Part shown: in pieces, positions 16,296-23,753 of the stretch | Numbering within the stretch: the stretch's first letter is position 1 | How the letters are laid out: each line of letters begins with the position of its first letter | Assembly (NCBI GenBank): GCA_000158135.1 | Contig: DS999531.1 | Coordinates: 2,274,051-2,338,050 of the forward strand | Length of the DNA: 64,000 nt | Source of the DNA: Rhodobacteraceae bacterium KLH11 | Lineage (GTDB): Bacteria; Pseudomonadota; Alphaproteobacteria; Rhodobacterales; Rhodobacteraceae | Reading direction: 5' to 3' | Made by a program: the position numbers and the translations under genes | Notes under the pieces: generated by a model | The model's database searches: none | The model's input: the letters and a program-made list of their open reading frames with translations, nothing else | What the model was told of the DNA's origin: nothing

Positions 16296-17441
16296 ATGGA
16301 CCGTGAAAAACTTGGATTAGCTTCGGAAGAGCGCAGAAACTTTCTGAAGCTGGCCGGAACAGGCAGTTTCACTGCGGCGGTAGTTGCAGGGGCAAGCGGG
16401 CTGCTTTGGTCAAGCGAGGCGGTCGCGCAGACCGCAAGGGAAGAAAAAGAACGCGAGGCGGCAGCAGATCACGTGATGACGCTGGCCACAGCCTATGTGC
16501 TTGGGGCGTCGCGCAGCTATCCGATCATGCAGCTTGATCTGAAAGAAAACATCCAAAACGCAACAAACGGTAAGGTCTATGTAAAGCTGGCCCCGGGGGG
16601 GCAGCTGGGGGCAGGCGGTGCGTTGGCGCAGGCGGTTCAGACTGGTACCATTCAATGCGCCCAGCACTCGCTGTCGAATTTTGCGCCTTATACCAGCGCG
16701 GTTGACCTGATCAACATGCCTTATTTTTGCGGTTCTAACCAACGGTTTACCAACCTTGTCGGATCGGATGCGTGGAAATCGGAAGTACACCCCAAGATTG
16801 AGGCGTCGGGCTTCAAGGCGCTGTTCTATGTCGTGATCGACCCGCGCGTTGTTGCGGTGCGTAAAGGCGGGAACAAGGTCATTACCCCGGGCGATCTGGA
16901 CGGTGTGAAGTTCCGCGTTCCGGGCTCGAAAATGCTGCAGCAGTACTATCGCATGGTGGGTGCCAACCCGACACCGGTTGCCTGGGGCGAGACCCCCTCG
17001 GCCATCAAACAGGGTGTTGCGGATGCGCTTGATCCATCGGTTGGCGCGCTGTTTGTCTTTGGTTTCAAGGACATCCTCAGCCATGTGACCTTTACTCAGG
17101 CGGTGCCGGACAGTCAGGTCTATTCGATGAATCTTGAATGGTTCAATTCGCTGCCCGGCGATGTGCAGGAAGGTATCGAATGGGCGGGTGAAATGACCAC
17201 CGATCAGAACCTTGCCAAAGTGCCTTCGGCGCGGACCTATGCAATGGCCGAACTGGCCAAGGCCGGGGTCGAATTCCACAGCCTGACCGATGATCAGCTT
17301 GGCGAATGGCAGGCCACAGGCGGGTATCAACTGCCCGACTGGGATGAGTTCAAGGTCGAGCTTGCCGGTTCGATGGACAATTTTGCCAAGCTTGAAGAGG
17401 CCGCCGGAACCATGGGCCGCCACTACGTCCACGACGCGTAA
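16296..17441 (+). CDS. hpsK: TRAP transporter solute-binding protein (DctP type), probable HpsK
   Basis: A 381-residue periplasmic receptor with a twin-arginine signal: RRNFLKLAGTG at residues 13-23, then a hydrophobic stretch and cleavage near EAVAQ. The mature part shows DctP features, such as GGQLGAGGALAQAVQTGTIQ, and the conserved VKFRVPGSKMLQQYYRMVGA and TPVAWGE segments, where the family Arg contacts an acid ligand. A GGAGG precedes the ATG. Given the downstream hpsNOP-type genes the likely ligand is 2,3-dihydroxypropane-1-sulfonate. Tat export of a DctP protein is less usual than Sec but known. Confidence 0.9.
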   Translation: MDREKLGLASEERRNFLKLAGTGSFTAAVVAGASGLLWSSEAVAQTAREEKEREAAADHVMTLATAYVLGASRSYPIMQLDLKENIQNATNGKVYVKLAPGGQLGAGGALAQAVQTGTIQCAQHSLSNFAPYTSAVDLINMPYFCGSNQRFTNLVGSDAWKSEVHPKIEASGFKALFYVVIDPRVVAVRKGGNKVITPGDLDGVKFRVPGSKMLQQYYRMVGANPTPVAWGETPSAIKQGVADALDPSVGALFVFGFKDILSHVTFTQAVPDSQVYSMNLEWFNSLPGDVQEGIEWAGEMTTDQNLAKVPSARTYAMAELAKAGVEFHSLTDDQLGEWQATGGYQLPDWDEFKVELAGSMDNFAKLEEAAGTMGRHYVHDA

Positions 17442-17449
17442 CAACAGGC

Positions 17450-17478
17450 GCTGGGCGGCGCAGCTGTCGCCGCCCAGC
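17450..17478 (+). other. Strong intercistronic hairpin after the TRAP receptor gene
   Basis: An 11-bp perfect stem (GCTGGGCGGCG with CGCCGCCCAGC, loop cagctgt) starts 8 bases after the hpsK stop. There is no T-run, so it is not a classical terminator. Such hairpins often protect the upstream mRNA from 3' decay and raise receptor levels relative to permease subunits. Confidence 0.75.
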
Positions 17479-17541
17479 CATTCCTGATTTCGAAACCGGA
17501 CCGCCGGGCGCACACGCGTTTGGGGCCAACGGGAGAGTTAC

Positions 17542-18057
17542 ATGTCGCGGATTGTTCGACTTCTCGACCAGAATGCAGAGCGCTGGCTCTTGCTGGTGTT
17601 CTACACGATGCTGGTTGCGACCATGTTCATCGAGGTGCTGCGGCGCGAACTTCTTGCCTATTCCTCGATCTGGGGCGAAGAAATCGTCCGGTATTCATTC
17701 ATCTATCTGGCCTGGATCGGTGCGGCGGCTGCCGTGCGCGAACGTGGCCATATCCGCATCGATGTCATCATGCAGTATGTCGGATGGCGCACCAAGGCGG
17801 CGCTCTACATCCTTGGTGACATCGTCATGTTCGGTGTGGCCATCGTGGCCTTTTTCTGGTCGTTCGAGACGGTGCTCGTCTCTGGCAAGTTCGGATCGGT
17901 GACCCACGGTTTGCGGATCAGCCAGGTCTGGTTCCTGTCTGCCGTTCCCCTTGGATTTGGATTGGTCATCATACGGCTGATCCAGTCTTTCCTGCGTGAT
18001 ATCAACGATCTTCGTAACGGGCGCCCCGTTTACGAAGGCGACAAGCTGTTCGATTGA
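17542..18057 (+). CDS. hpsL: TRAP transporter small permease (DctQ type), probable HpsL
   Basis: A 171-residue protein with four predicted membrane helices and the DctQ signatures VLRRELLAYSSIWGEEIVRY (about 34-53) and RERGHIRIDVIMQYV (about 67-81). It forms the membrane complex with the large permease encoded 10 bp downstream. A GGAGAG precedes the ATG. Substrate assignment to DHPS comes only from the operon. Confidence 0.9.
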   Translation: MSRIVRLLDQNAERWLLLVFYTMLVATMFIEVLRRELLAYSSIWGEEIVRYSFIYLAWIGAAAAVRERGHIRIDVIMQYVGWRTKAALYILGDIVMFGVAIVAFFWSFETVLVSGKFGSVTHGLRISQVWFLSAVPLGFGLVIIRLIQSFLRDINDLRNGRPVYEGDKLFD

Positions 18058-18067
18058 GGAGGCACCC

Positions 18068-19396
18068 ATGCTCTGGAACCAACTCAATCAAACGGTCGAA
18101 CTCGGCTGGGATTTCTACGGTCCCGTGATCATTTTCGTGGTGCTTGTGGCCCTTGCCATACCGGTCTGGGCTGCTATCGGGGCCTCGGCGATTGCGATGC
18201 TGCTGCTCTCGGGCGCGCTGCCCTTGTCTTTGGTGGGTGAAAGCCTGTTTCACGGTATTGACCATTTCGCCCTGACGGCTGTGCCGCTGTTCATCCTGAC
18301 CGGGGACGTTTTGGTGCGCACCGGGCTAAGCCGCAAGTTCCTTGACGTGGCCGAAGCGCTGACCCAGTTCGCCAAGGGCGGTTTCGGGTCGGCAACCGTG
18401 CTTGTCTGCGGTATGTTTGCCGCCATCTCGGGCTCGGACGCTGCCGGAGCGGCCGCCGTTGGCCGGATGACGATCAACCGGCTTGTCGAATCCGGTTATC
18501 CGCGCCCCTATGCCTGTGCGCTGGTGGCTGCAGGGGCCTGTACCGGTATCCTGATCCCGCCCTCGATTGCCTATATCATCATTGGCCTTGTGCTGGGGAT
18601 ATCCGCCTCGACCCTGTTTCTTGCGGCGGTCATCCCGGGCGTTGCCATCCTGCTGTCGATCCTGGCCACCAATATCATCATGAACCGGCTTTATGGCTGG
18701 GAAGGTGGCGGCAATATCAGCATGGGCGAGTATTTCTCGCGGCTGGGTACAGCGCTCAAGTCAGGCTGGTATGCGTTCATCGTGCCGGGGATCATCTTCT
18801 ATGGCATCTTCTCGGGTCGCCTGACGCCAACCGAAGCAGGCGCGACGGCGGTTGTTGTCACCATCATCATGGGGTTCATCCTTGGCACACTGAAGCTGAG
18901 CGATTTTCCTTCGATGCTGGTCAGCTCGGCCAAGGTGAACGGGGTGATCCTGCCGATCATCGCCTTCTCGCTGCCGCTGGCGCAGGCCCTGGCCATTCTG
19001 GGTGTGCCTCAGGGGTTCGTGGCTGCGGCCACTTCGGTCAGCGAAGAGCCCTGGGTATTGATCCTGATGATGATCCTGATCCTGATCGCGTCCGGCTGTG
19101 TCATGGAGACCACGCCAAACATTGTGATCCTTGCGCCGATCCTGAAGCCGCTGGCTGACAATATCGGCATGAACGAGATTCAGTTCTGCATCATGATGAT
19201 CACCGCTTTGGGGGTTGGTTTCATCACGCCGCCGCTGGGGTTGAACCTGTTCGTCGTCTCGGGGCTGACGGGCGAATCCATCCTGAAGATCGCCTATCGC
19301 GCCATACCTTTTGTGTTGTTCATGCTGATTGTGACATTGTTCATCGCGTATGTGCCGACGATCTCAACCGTCTTTCTTCCTGATATATATAAATAG
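18068..19396 (+). CDS. hpsM: TRAP transporter large permease (DctM type), probable HpsM
   Basis: A 442-residue, polytopic DctM-family protein (about 12 helices). Family features include ALTAVPLFILTGDVLVRTGL, SGSDAAGAAAVGRMTINRL and GACTGILIPPSIAYIIIG in the first half, and GRLTPTEAGATAVVVTIIMG and ITPPLGLNLFVVSGLTG in the second. I chose the ATG at 18068 because GAGGAGG lies just upstream, immediately after the hpsL stop; an earlier in-frame start overlaps hpsL. It carries the Na-coupled transport path. Confidence 0.92.
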   Translation: MLWNQLNQTVELGWDFYGPVIIFVVLVALAIPVWAAIGASAIAMLLLSGALPLSLVGESLFHGIDHFALTAVPLFILTGDVLVRTGLSRKFLDVAEALTQFAKGGFGSATVLVCGMFAAISGSDAAGAAAVGRMTINRLVESGYPRPYACALVAAGACTGILIPPSIAYIIIGLVLGISASTLFLAAVIPGVAILLSILATNIIMNRLYGWEGGGNISMGEYFSRLGTALKSGWYAFIVPGIIFYGIFSGRLTPTEAGATAVVVTIIMGFILGTLKLSDFPSMLVSSAKVNGVILPIIAFSLPLAQALAILGVPQGFVAAATSVSEEPWVLILMMILILIASGCVMETTPNIVILAPILKPLADNIGMNEIQFCIMMITALGVGFITPPLGLNLFVVSGLTGESILKIAYRAIPFVLFMLIVTLFIAYVPTISTVFLPDIYK

Positions 19397-19405
19397 GTCT
19401 GTCAT

Positions 19406-20713
19406 ATGCCGAGAGAATACCTCAAGAAAGCAACGCTCACGTCCAAAAGCGATGCCTCGGAAACCAAGAAAATTGTTCGGGAAATCCTCGATGAGATCGA
19501 GGCTGGCGGTGATGCCAAGGCCTTGGAATATGCGGCCAAATTCGATCAGTATGAAGGCGAGATCATCCTGTCGCCTGAGGCAATCGAAGCAGCATCGGCG
19601 CTGGTCCCGGACAAGCTGCGGCGCGATATTCAGTTCGCACATGACAATGTACGCCGCTTTGCCGAGGCCCAGTTAAGCACAGTCGCCGATTTCGAGGTTG
19701 AAGTGGTGCCCGGGCTGATTGCGGGTCAAAAGGCGATCCCGGTGTCGGCGGCGGGGTGTTACGTGCCGGGCGGGCGCTACAGCCATATTGCCAGCGCGAT
19801 CATGACGGTGACGACGGCCAAGGTGGCGGGGTGCAAGAATATCGTTGCATGTTCACCGCCGCGTCCCGGCGTGGGGATTGCCCCGGCGATAATATACGCA
19901 GCGAAAGTCTGCGGCGCTGACAAAATTCTGGCCATGGGGGGCGTGCAGGGGGTTGCCGCGATGACCTTTGGCCTGTTTGGCTTGCCCAAGGCCAACATCC
20001 TTGTTGGTCCTGGCAATCAGTTCGTGGCCGAGGCCAAGCGGATGCTGTTCGGGCGCGTCGGGATCGACATGATCGCGGGCCCGACCGACAGCCTGATCCT
20101 TGCCGACAAGACAGCCGATCCGATGATCGTTGCAACCGACCTCGTGGGGCAGGCCGAGCACGGCTATAACTCGCCTGTCTGGCTGGTGACGGATGATCGC
20201 GCGCTGGCCGAAGAGGTGATGCGCCTTGTTCCGGCGCTGATCGACGATCTGCCAGAGGTCAACCGCGACAACGCGGCTGCCGCGTGGCGCGACTATGCCG
20301 AGGTCATCCTGTGCGGCGACCGCGAAGAGATGGCGGCCTGCTCGGATGATTATGCCCCCGAACACCTCACCGTTCAGGCCGATGATCTTGAGTGGTGGCT
20401 GGATCGGCTGTCATGCTATGGCTCTCTGTTTCTGGGTGAAGAAACCACAGTGGCTTTTGGCGACAAGGCCTCAGGTACCAACCATGTACTGCCGACATCG
20501 GGCGCTGCCAGTTATACTGGCGGCCTGAGTGTCCATAAATACATGAAGATCGTCACATGGCAGCGCGCCACCCGGGAAGGTGCAAAACCCGTTGCCGAAG
20601 CGACGGCGCGTATTGCCCGGCTGGAAGGAATGGAAGGCCATGCCCGCACGGCCGATATCCGGTTGCAGAAATACTTCCCCGGCGAAAACTTCGACCTGAC
20701 CGCCGATGGCTGA
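19406..20713 (+). CDS. hpsN: Probable (R)-DHPS 3-dehydrogenase (sulfopropanediol dehydrogenase, HisD-like)
   Basis: A 435-residue member of the histidinol-dehydrogenase superfamily. It keeps the fold marks VSAAGCYVPGGRYSHIASAI, the NAD-region GGVQGVAAMTFGLFGLPKAN, the zinc/active-site regions GYNSPVWLV, DDYAPEHLTVQ and TNHVLPTSGAASYTGGLSVH. No histidine-biosynthesis gene is near, and the gene sits between a TRAP transporter and two further dehydrogenases, the hps arrangement known from Ruegeria pomeroyi and Cupriavidus. HpsN oxidises (R)-DHPS through an aldehyde to (R)-sulfolactate using two NAD. The sulfolactate-cleaving enzymes are not in the window. Confidence 0.88.
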   Translation: MPREYLKKATLTSKSDASETKKIVREILDEIEAGGDAKALEYAAKFDQYEGEIILSPEAIEAASALVPDKLRRDIQFAHDNVRRFAEAQLSTVADFEVEVVPGLIAGQKAIPVSAAGCYVPGGRYSHIASAIMTVTTAKVAGCKNIVACSPPRPGVGIAPAIIYAAKVCGADKILAMGGVQGVAAMTFGLFGLPKANILVGPGNQFVAEAKRMLFGRVGIDMIAGPTDSLILADKTADPMIVATDLVGQAEHGYNSPVWLVTDDRALAEEVMRLVPALIDDLPEVNRDNAAAAWRDYAEVILCGDREEMAACSDDYAPEHLTVQADDLEWWLDRLSCYGSLFLGEETTVAFGDKASGTNHVLPTSGAASYTGGLSVHKYMKIVTWQRATREGAKPVAEATARIARLEGMEGHARTADIRLQKYFPGENFDLTADG

Positions 20714-21473
20714 GGCAGCGCCTGCGGATTTGTTGCGCGTCGAAGGGCGGGTGGCTTGTGTTACAGGCGCAAGCTCTGGCCTTGGGCGTCGCGCGGCAGA
20801 GGTATTGGCGCGGGCCGGGGCCTCGGTTGTTGCCGTTGCGCGGCGCGCAGAGATGCTGACAGAGGTATGCGCCGATGCGGGCGGTACGCTTGCGGCGGTG
20901 CAGGGCGATGTGGCGGATCGCGACGGGATGGACAATCTGGTCGCGCGTATCGCAAGCAAATTCGGCCCCCCCGATATCGTGGTTCATGCAGCGGGTTTGA
21001 ATACAAGGGAAGCGGCCGATGTCGTCACCGCCGAAGGCTGGGATGCCACGCTGGCGGTGAACCTGACGGCGCCGTTCTTTCTTAGCCAGAAGCTGGTGCC
21101 CGAGATGCAGCGCAAAGGGTGGGGGCGGATCGTGAATTTTGCCTCTCTCCAGTCTTTTCGCGCCTTTCCCGGCGGTCTCGCCTATGGGGCCAGTAAGGGA
21201 GGGGTCGCACAGCTGACCCGCGCGATGGCGCAGGCCTGGTCCGGCAGCGGCATCAACACCAACGCACTGGCACCGGGGTTTTTCGAGACCGAGCTTACAG
21301 CCGCCGTCTTTGCCGACAAAGAACGCGCGGCGCGTAATGCGGCGCAGACCTGCATCGGCAGAAACGGTGAACCCGCCGACCTTGACGGGCCATTGCTGTT
21401 TTTGTGTTCGGACGCATCGCGATACGTGACCGGGCAGGTATTGATGCTGGACGGGGGGTATACGGCGAAATGA
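20706..21473 (+). CDS. hpsO: SDR-family DHPS 2-dehydrogenase
   Basis: A 255-residue short-chain dehydrogenase. The cofactor motif is TGASSGLGRRAAEVL (about 19-33), the NAG-like position is HAAGLN (about 94-99) and the catalytic segment has Ser in NFASLQSF and Tyr/Lys in AYGASKGGVAQL. It overlaps hpsN by 8 bp and hpsP by 4 bp. In the known pathway HpsO and HpsP oxidise and re-reduce C2 of DHPS and so convert the S enantiomer to the R form used by HpsN. Without biochemical data the stereospecificity is inferred from gene order. Confidence 0.85.
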   Translation: MAEAAPADLLRVEGRVACVTGASSGLGRRAAEVLARAGASVVAVARRAEMLTEVCADAGGTLAAVQGDVADRDGMDNLVARIASKFGPPDIVVHAAGLNTREAADVVTAEGWDATLAVNLTAPFFLSQKLVPEMQRKGWGRIVNFASLQSFRAFPGGLAYGASKGGVAQLTRAMAQAWSGSGINTNALAPGFFETELTAAVFADKERAARNAAQTCIGRNGEPADLDGPLLFLCSDASRYVTGQVLMLDGGYTAK

Positions 21474-22450
21474 AAGCACTGATCTATGATGGCCCGGAAA
21501 CAATTGGCTATCGCGACGTACCCGATCCGGTGCCTGCGCCGGGTGAGCATCTGATCCGGGTCAGCGCGGTGGGCATATGCGGTTCGGACATGCACGCGTA
21601 TCTGGGGCACGATGACCGTCGCCCCGCCCCTTTGATACTGGGGCACGAAGCTGCCGGTGTCATCACCGGGGGCCCTCGTGATGGTGAGCGGGTGACCATC
21701 AATCCTCTGGTCAGTTGTGGCGTGTGTCCGGCGTGCAAGGAAGGTCGCGAAAACCTGTGCCCTCAAAGGCAAATTATCTCGATGCCACCGCGCGAGGGGG
21801 CGTTTGCACAATTTCTCACGATGCCCGAAAGCAACCTGATTGCGGTGCCCGAGGGGGTCTCGCTGCTCAAAGCAGCTTTGGCCGAACCGCTTGCCGTAAG
21901 TTGGCATGCCGCGCGTCTGGGGTTGGACGCGTTGCATCCTTCGATGGAAAAGCGCGCCCTGATCATCGGAGGCGGCACAATCGGGCTGGCCGCGGCGCTG
22001 GCCCTGAAAGCGATGGGATGCGAGGCCGTATCGGTATTGGAGCCTAATCCCGCGCGCCGCGATTACCTGAGCCGGAAATGCGGCATAGATGCTATCGAAC
22101 AGGCTGAGGGGGCCGTTCCTCTTGTGGTTGACGCGGTCGGCTATGCCGCCACACGGGCAACCGCCTCGGTCTTGGCATCGCCGGGCGGTGTGATCGTTCA
22201 TATCGGGTTGGGGGAAGATACCGGCGGGTTGGATATCCGTCGCATGACCCTGCAAGAGATCACCTTTATCGGCACCTATACCTATACCAACGCAGATTTC
22301 CGTGACACGGCCAATGCCATGTTCGATGGGCGTCTGGGGCCGCTTGATTGGGTCGAGTCCCGTGATCTGTCCGACGGCGCGGCTGCCTTTCAGGATATCA
22401 GGGCGGGTAGGGTCGCTGCACCCAAGACTGTTCTTATTCCCAAAGACTGA
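21470..22450 (+). CDS. hpsP: Zinc-binding DHPS 2-dehydrogenase (MDR family)
   Basis: A 326-residue medium-chain dehydrogenase. The catalytic zinc site is CGSDMHAYLGHDDRR with GHEAAG (Cys about 38, His-Glu about 59-60); the structural zinc lobe is CGVCPACKEGRENLC (about 84-98); the Rossmann motif is IIGGGTIGLAAALALKAMG (about 164-182). The ATG lies in an ATGA overlap with hpsO. Together with HpsO it would racemise DHPS through the C2 ketone. A general polyol dehydrogenase role is the main alternative. Confidence 0.87.
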   Translation: MKALIYDGPETIGYRDVPDPVPAPGEHLIRVSAVGICGSDMHAYLGHDDRRPAPLILGHEAAGVITGGPRDGERVTINPLVSCGVCPACKEGRENLCPQRQIISMPPREGAFAQFLTMPESNLIAVPEGVSLLKAALAEPLAVSWHAARLGLDALHPSMEKRALIIGGGTIGLAAALALKAMGCEAVSVLEPNPARRDYLSRKCGIDAIEQAEGAVPLVVDAVGYAATRATASVLASPGGVIVHIGLGEDTGGLDIRRMTLQEITFIGTYTYTNADFRDTANAMFDGRLGPLDWVESRDLSDGAAAFQDIRAGRVAAPKTVLIPKD

Positions 22451-22511
22451 CGCACAAGCCCGCTGCGTCGTGAGTGAAACCAGCGTTCCCGCGCATAATC
22501 AGGAGCATCAC

Positions 22512-22919
22512 ATGCCCAATCATATCCTTATTCCTGTCGCTTTGGATCATGAAAACCTGGCCGGGCAAAAGCTTGAAATCGCTCGGCGTTTGCTGGCGGA
22601 CGGGGGCCGGACCACACTGGTCACCGTCCTTGAAGAGATCCCGGGATTCGTGACCGAGTTCGTGACCGTCAAACAAGCCAATCATCTGTCCGAAAGCGTA
22701 AAGGCGAAACTGCGCGACATCGCTGCAGATGCGCCTGACATCTCCATCGATGTCATCTCTGGCAAAGCGGGTGTACGCATACCTGAATATGCCAAGAACG
22801 CGGGCGCGGATCTCATCATTGTGGGATCACAAAAGCCCGGCGCGACCGGGTATTTTCTGGGCTCCACAGCCGCGCGGATCGCGCGCCGGGCCGAATGCGC
22901 GGTTTATATACACAGGTAA
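22512..22919 (+). CDS. Universal stress protein (UspA family)
   Basis: A 135-residue single-domain Usp starting MPNHILIPVALDH, with AGGAG eight bases upstream. The nucleotide-binding signature G-2x-G-9x-G(S/T) is seen near the end in the GSQKPGATGYFLGSTAARI segment. It follows hpsP by 61 bp on the same strand and is probably the last gene of the DHPS operon; small UspA proteins often accompany TRAP transporters, as with TeaD. It may bind ATP and tune uptake, which is inference. Confidence 0.88.
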   Translation: MPNHILIPVALDHENLAGQKLEIARRLLADGGRTTLVTVLEEIPGFVTEFVTVKQANHLSESVKAKLRDIAADAPDISIDVISGKAGVRIPEYAKNAGADLIIVGSQKPGATGYFLGSTAARIARRAECAVYIHR

Positions 22920-23422
22920 CACGCGCAGTAACAGCACACTCTGCCAGCGATGGGGCCTGACAAGTGCTGTAAGCCCTGCCCAGATGAAACGTTTGCGAAA
23001 AATGGTAGCCCGTAGGGAACACGTGGACTATCATTTAAATCAACCACTTATGTTGGCTAACCATGTCTTTATTGCACGTTGATACCCTTAAGAAAACACT
23101 GCGTATGGCTAACCTGCGACGATGTGATTTCAAAGGGCATTCGTAGGAAACGGTTCGACGATACCTGTGCAGGTTTTCCTCAAACTTGTTCATCTTAAAC
23201 AACGTACAAGCAAATAATTTCACGGCAAAAAGAAAGAACCCCGGAGAGGCCTGAGAAGCAAACTCCGGGGGTTTCCGCTGTGAGTATCTAGGACTTGCGT
23301 CTCGGATAACACGGCTGACAGCTTAAGATTAGTCCGCATAGATTGCAGTATCAATCGAAAAACACTCAAGGATTGAAAGCGTGACCATTGTGCTTCTCAA
23401 GTATCTGATTTTAAATGAAAAA
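22920..23422. other. Gene-free, AT-richer intergenic block with tRNA-Glu 3'-end duplication
   Basis: No convincing gene is present here. A 21-base stretch at 22997-23017 is identical to 23417-23437, which is the last 15 bases of tRNA-Glu copy 1 (with its CCA) plus six bases of its downstream flank. The octamer-plus TGGCTAACC also occurs at 23054, 23106 and again in the spacer between the two tRNA genes (23504). The block therefore looks like either the scar of an element that used the tRNA-Glu 3' end as its attachment site, or a decayed extra tRNA-Glu repeat unit. Confidence 0.7.
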
Positions 23423-23437
23423 TGGTAGCCCGTAGGG
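22997..23437. repeat. Direct repeat pair matching the tRNA-Glu 3' end (possible attL/attR)
   Basis: The two 21-base copies (22997-23017 and 23417-23437) are in the same orientation, 420 bp apart, and share bases outside the tRNA as well as inside it. Tyrosine-integrase att sites commonly coincide with tRNA 3' ends. No integrase or phage gene lies between them, so if it was an element it has lost its content. Confidence 0.6.
23237..23273 (-). terminator. Rho-independent terminator-like hairpin downstream of the tRNA-Glu genes
   Basis: The arms aaccccggag and ctccgggggtt form a GC-rich stem with one bulged G. On the minus strand the stem is followed by TTCTTTCTTTTT, so it would stop transcripts coming from the two minus-strand tRNA-Glu genes. 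Confidence 0.65.
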
Positions 23438-23497
23438 GAGTCGAACCCCTCTTTCCAGGTTGAAAACCTGGCGTCCTAACCGATAGACGAACGGGCC
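23423..23497 (-). tRNA. tRNA-Glu (UUC), copy 1
   Basis: A 75-base tRNA with encoded CCA. The acceptor GGCCCGT pairs with ACGGGCT (one G-T), the anticodon loop is TTTTCAA with anticodon TTC, and the T arm is AGGGG-TTCGACT-CCCCT. It differs from copy 2 by one base in the T loop. Its 3' end and flank are duplicated 420 bp away. Confidence 0.97.
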
Positions 23498-23504
23498 ACT
23501 AAAT

Positions 23505-23532
23505 GGCTAACCTACGTAAACCAAGGTTAGCC
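23505..23532. other. Inverted repeat between the two tRNA-Glu genes
   Basis: The arms GGCTAACCT (23505-23513) and AGGTTAGCC (23524-23532) form a perfect 9-bp stem with a 10-base loop in the 72-base spacer. There is no T-run, so a processing signal or regulatory structure is more likely than a terminator. Confidence 0.6.
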
Positions 23533-23569
23533 TCCGCTAAGCCATTGGTAAATAAGTTAAAATACAAGT

Positions 23570-23644
23570 TGGTAGCCCGTAGGGGAATCGAACCCCTCTT
23601 TCCAGGTTGAAAACCTGGCGTCCTAACCGATAGACGAACGGGCC
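23570..23644 (-). tRNA. tRNA-Glu (UUC), copy 2
   Basis: A 75-base tRNA with encoded CCA, identical to copy 1 except for one T-loop base (TTCGATT in place of TTCGACT). The anticodon is TTC. It is transcribed first, ahead of copy 1, probably as one tandem transcript. No duplicated flank was seen next to this copy. Confidence 0.97.
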
Positions 23645-23753
23645 ACGCTGGCTTGTGGAGGGCCTTTTACGGATAACCCAGCACCCCCGCAAGACGAAAA
23701 ACGCAAGGCTGTGAAAGTTTTTTGACCCTTTTGACGCGAAGCGGAAACTGTGT

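Noticed and set aside
19406-20713. Histidinol dehydrogenase (hisD) of histidine biosynthesis
   Set aside because: It lies between a TRAP transporter and two alcohol dehydrogenases with no his gene near, the arrangement of sulfopropanediol dehydrogenase.
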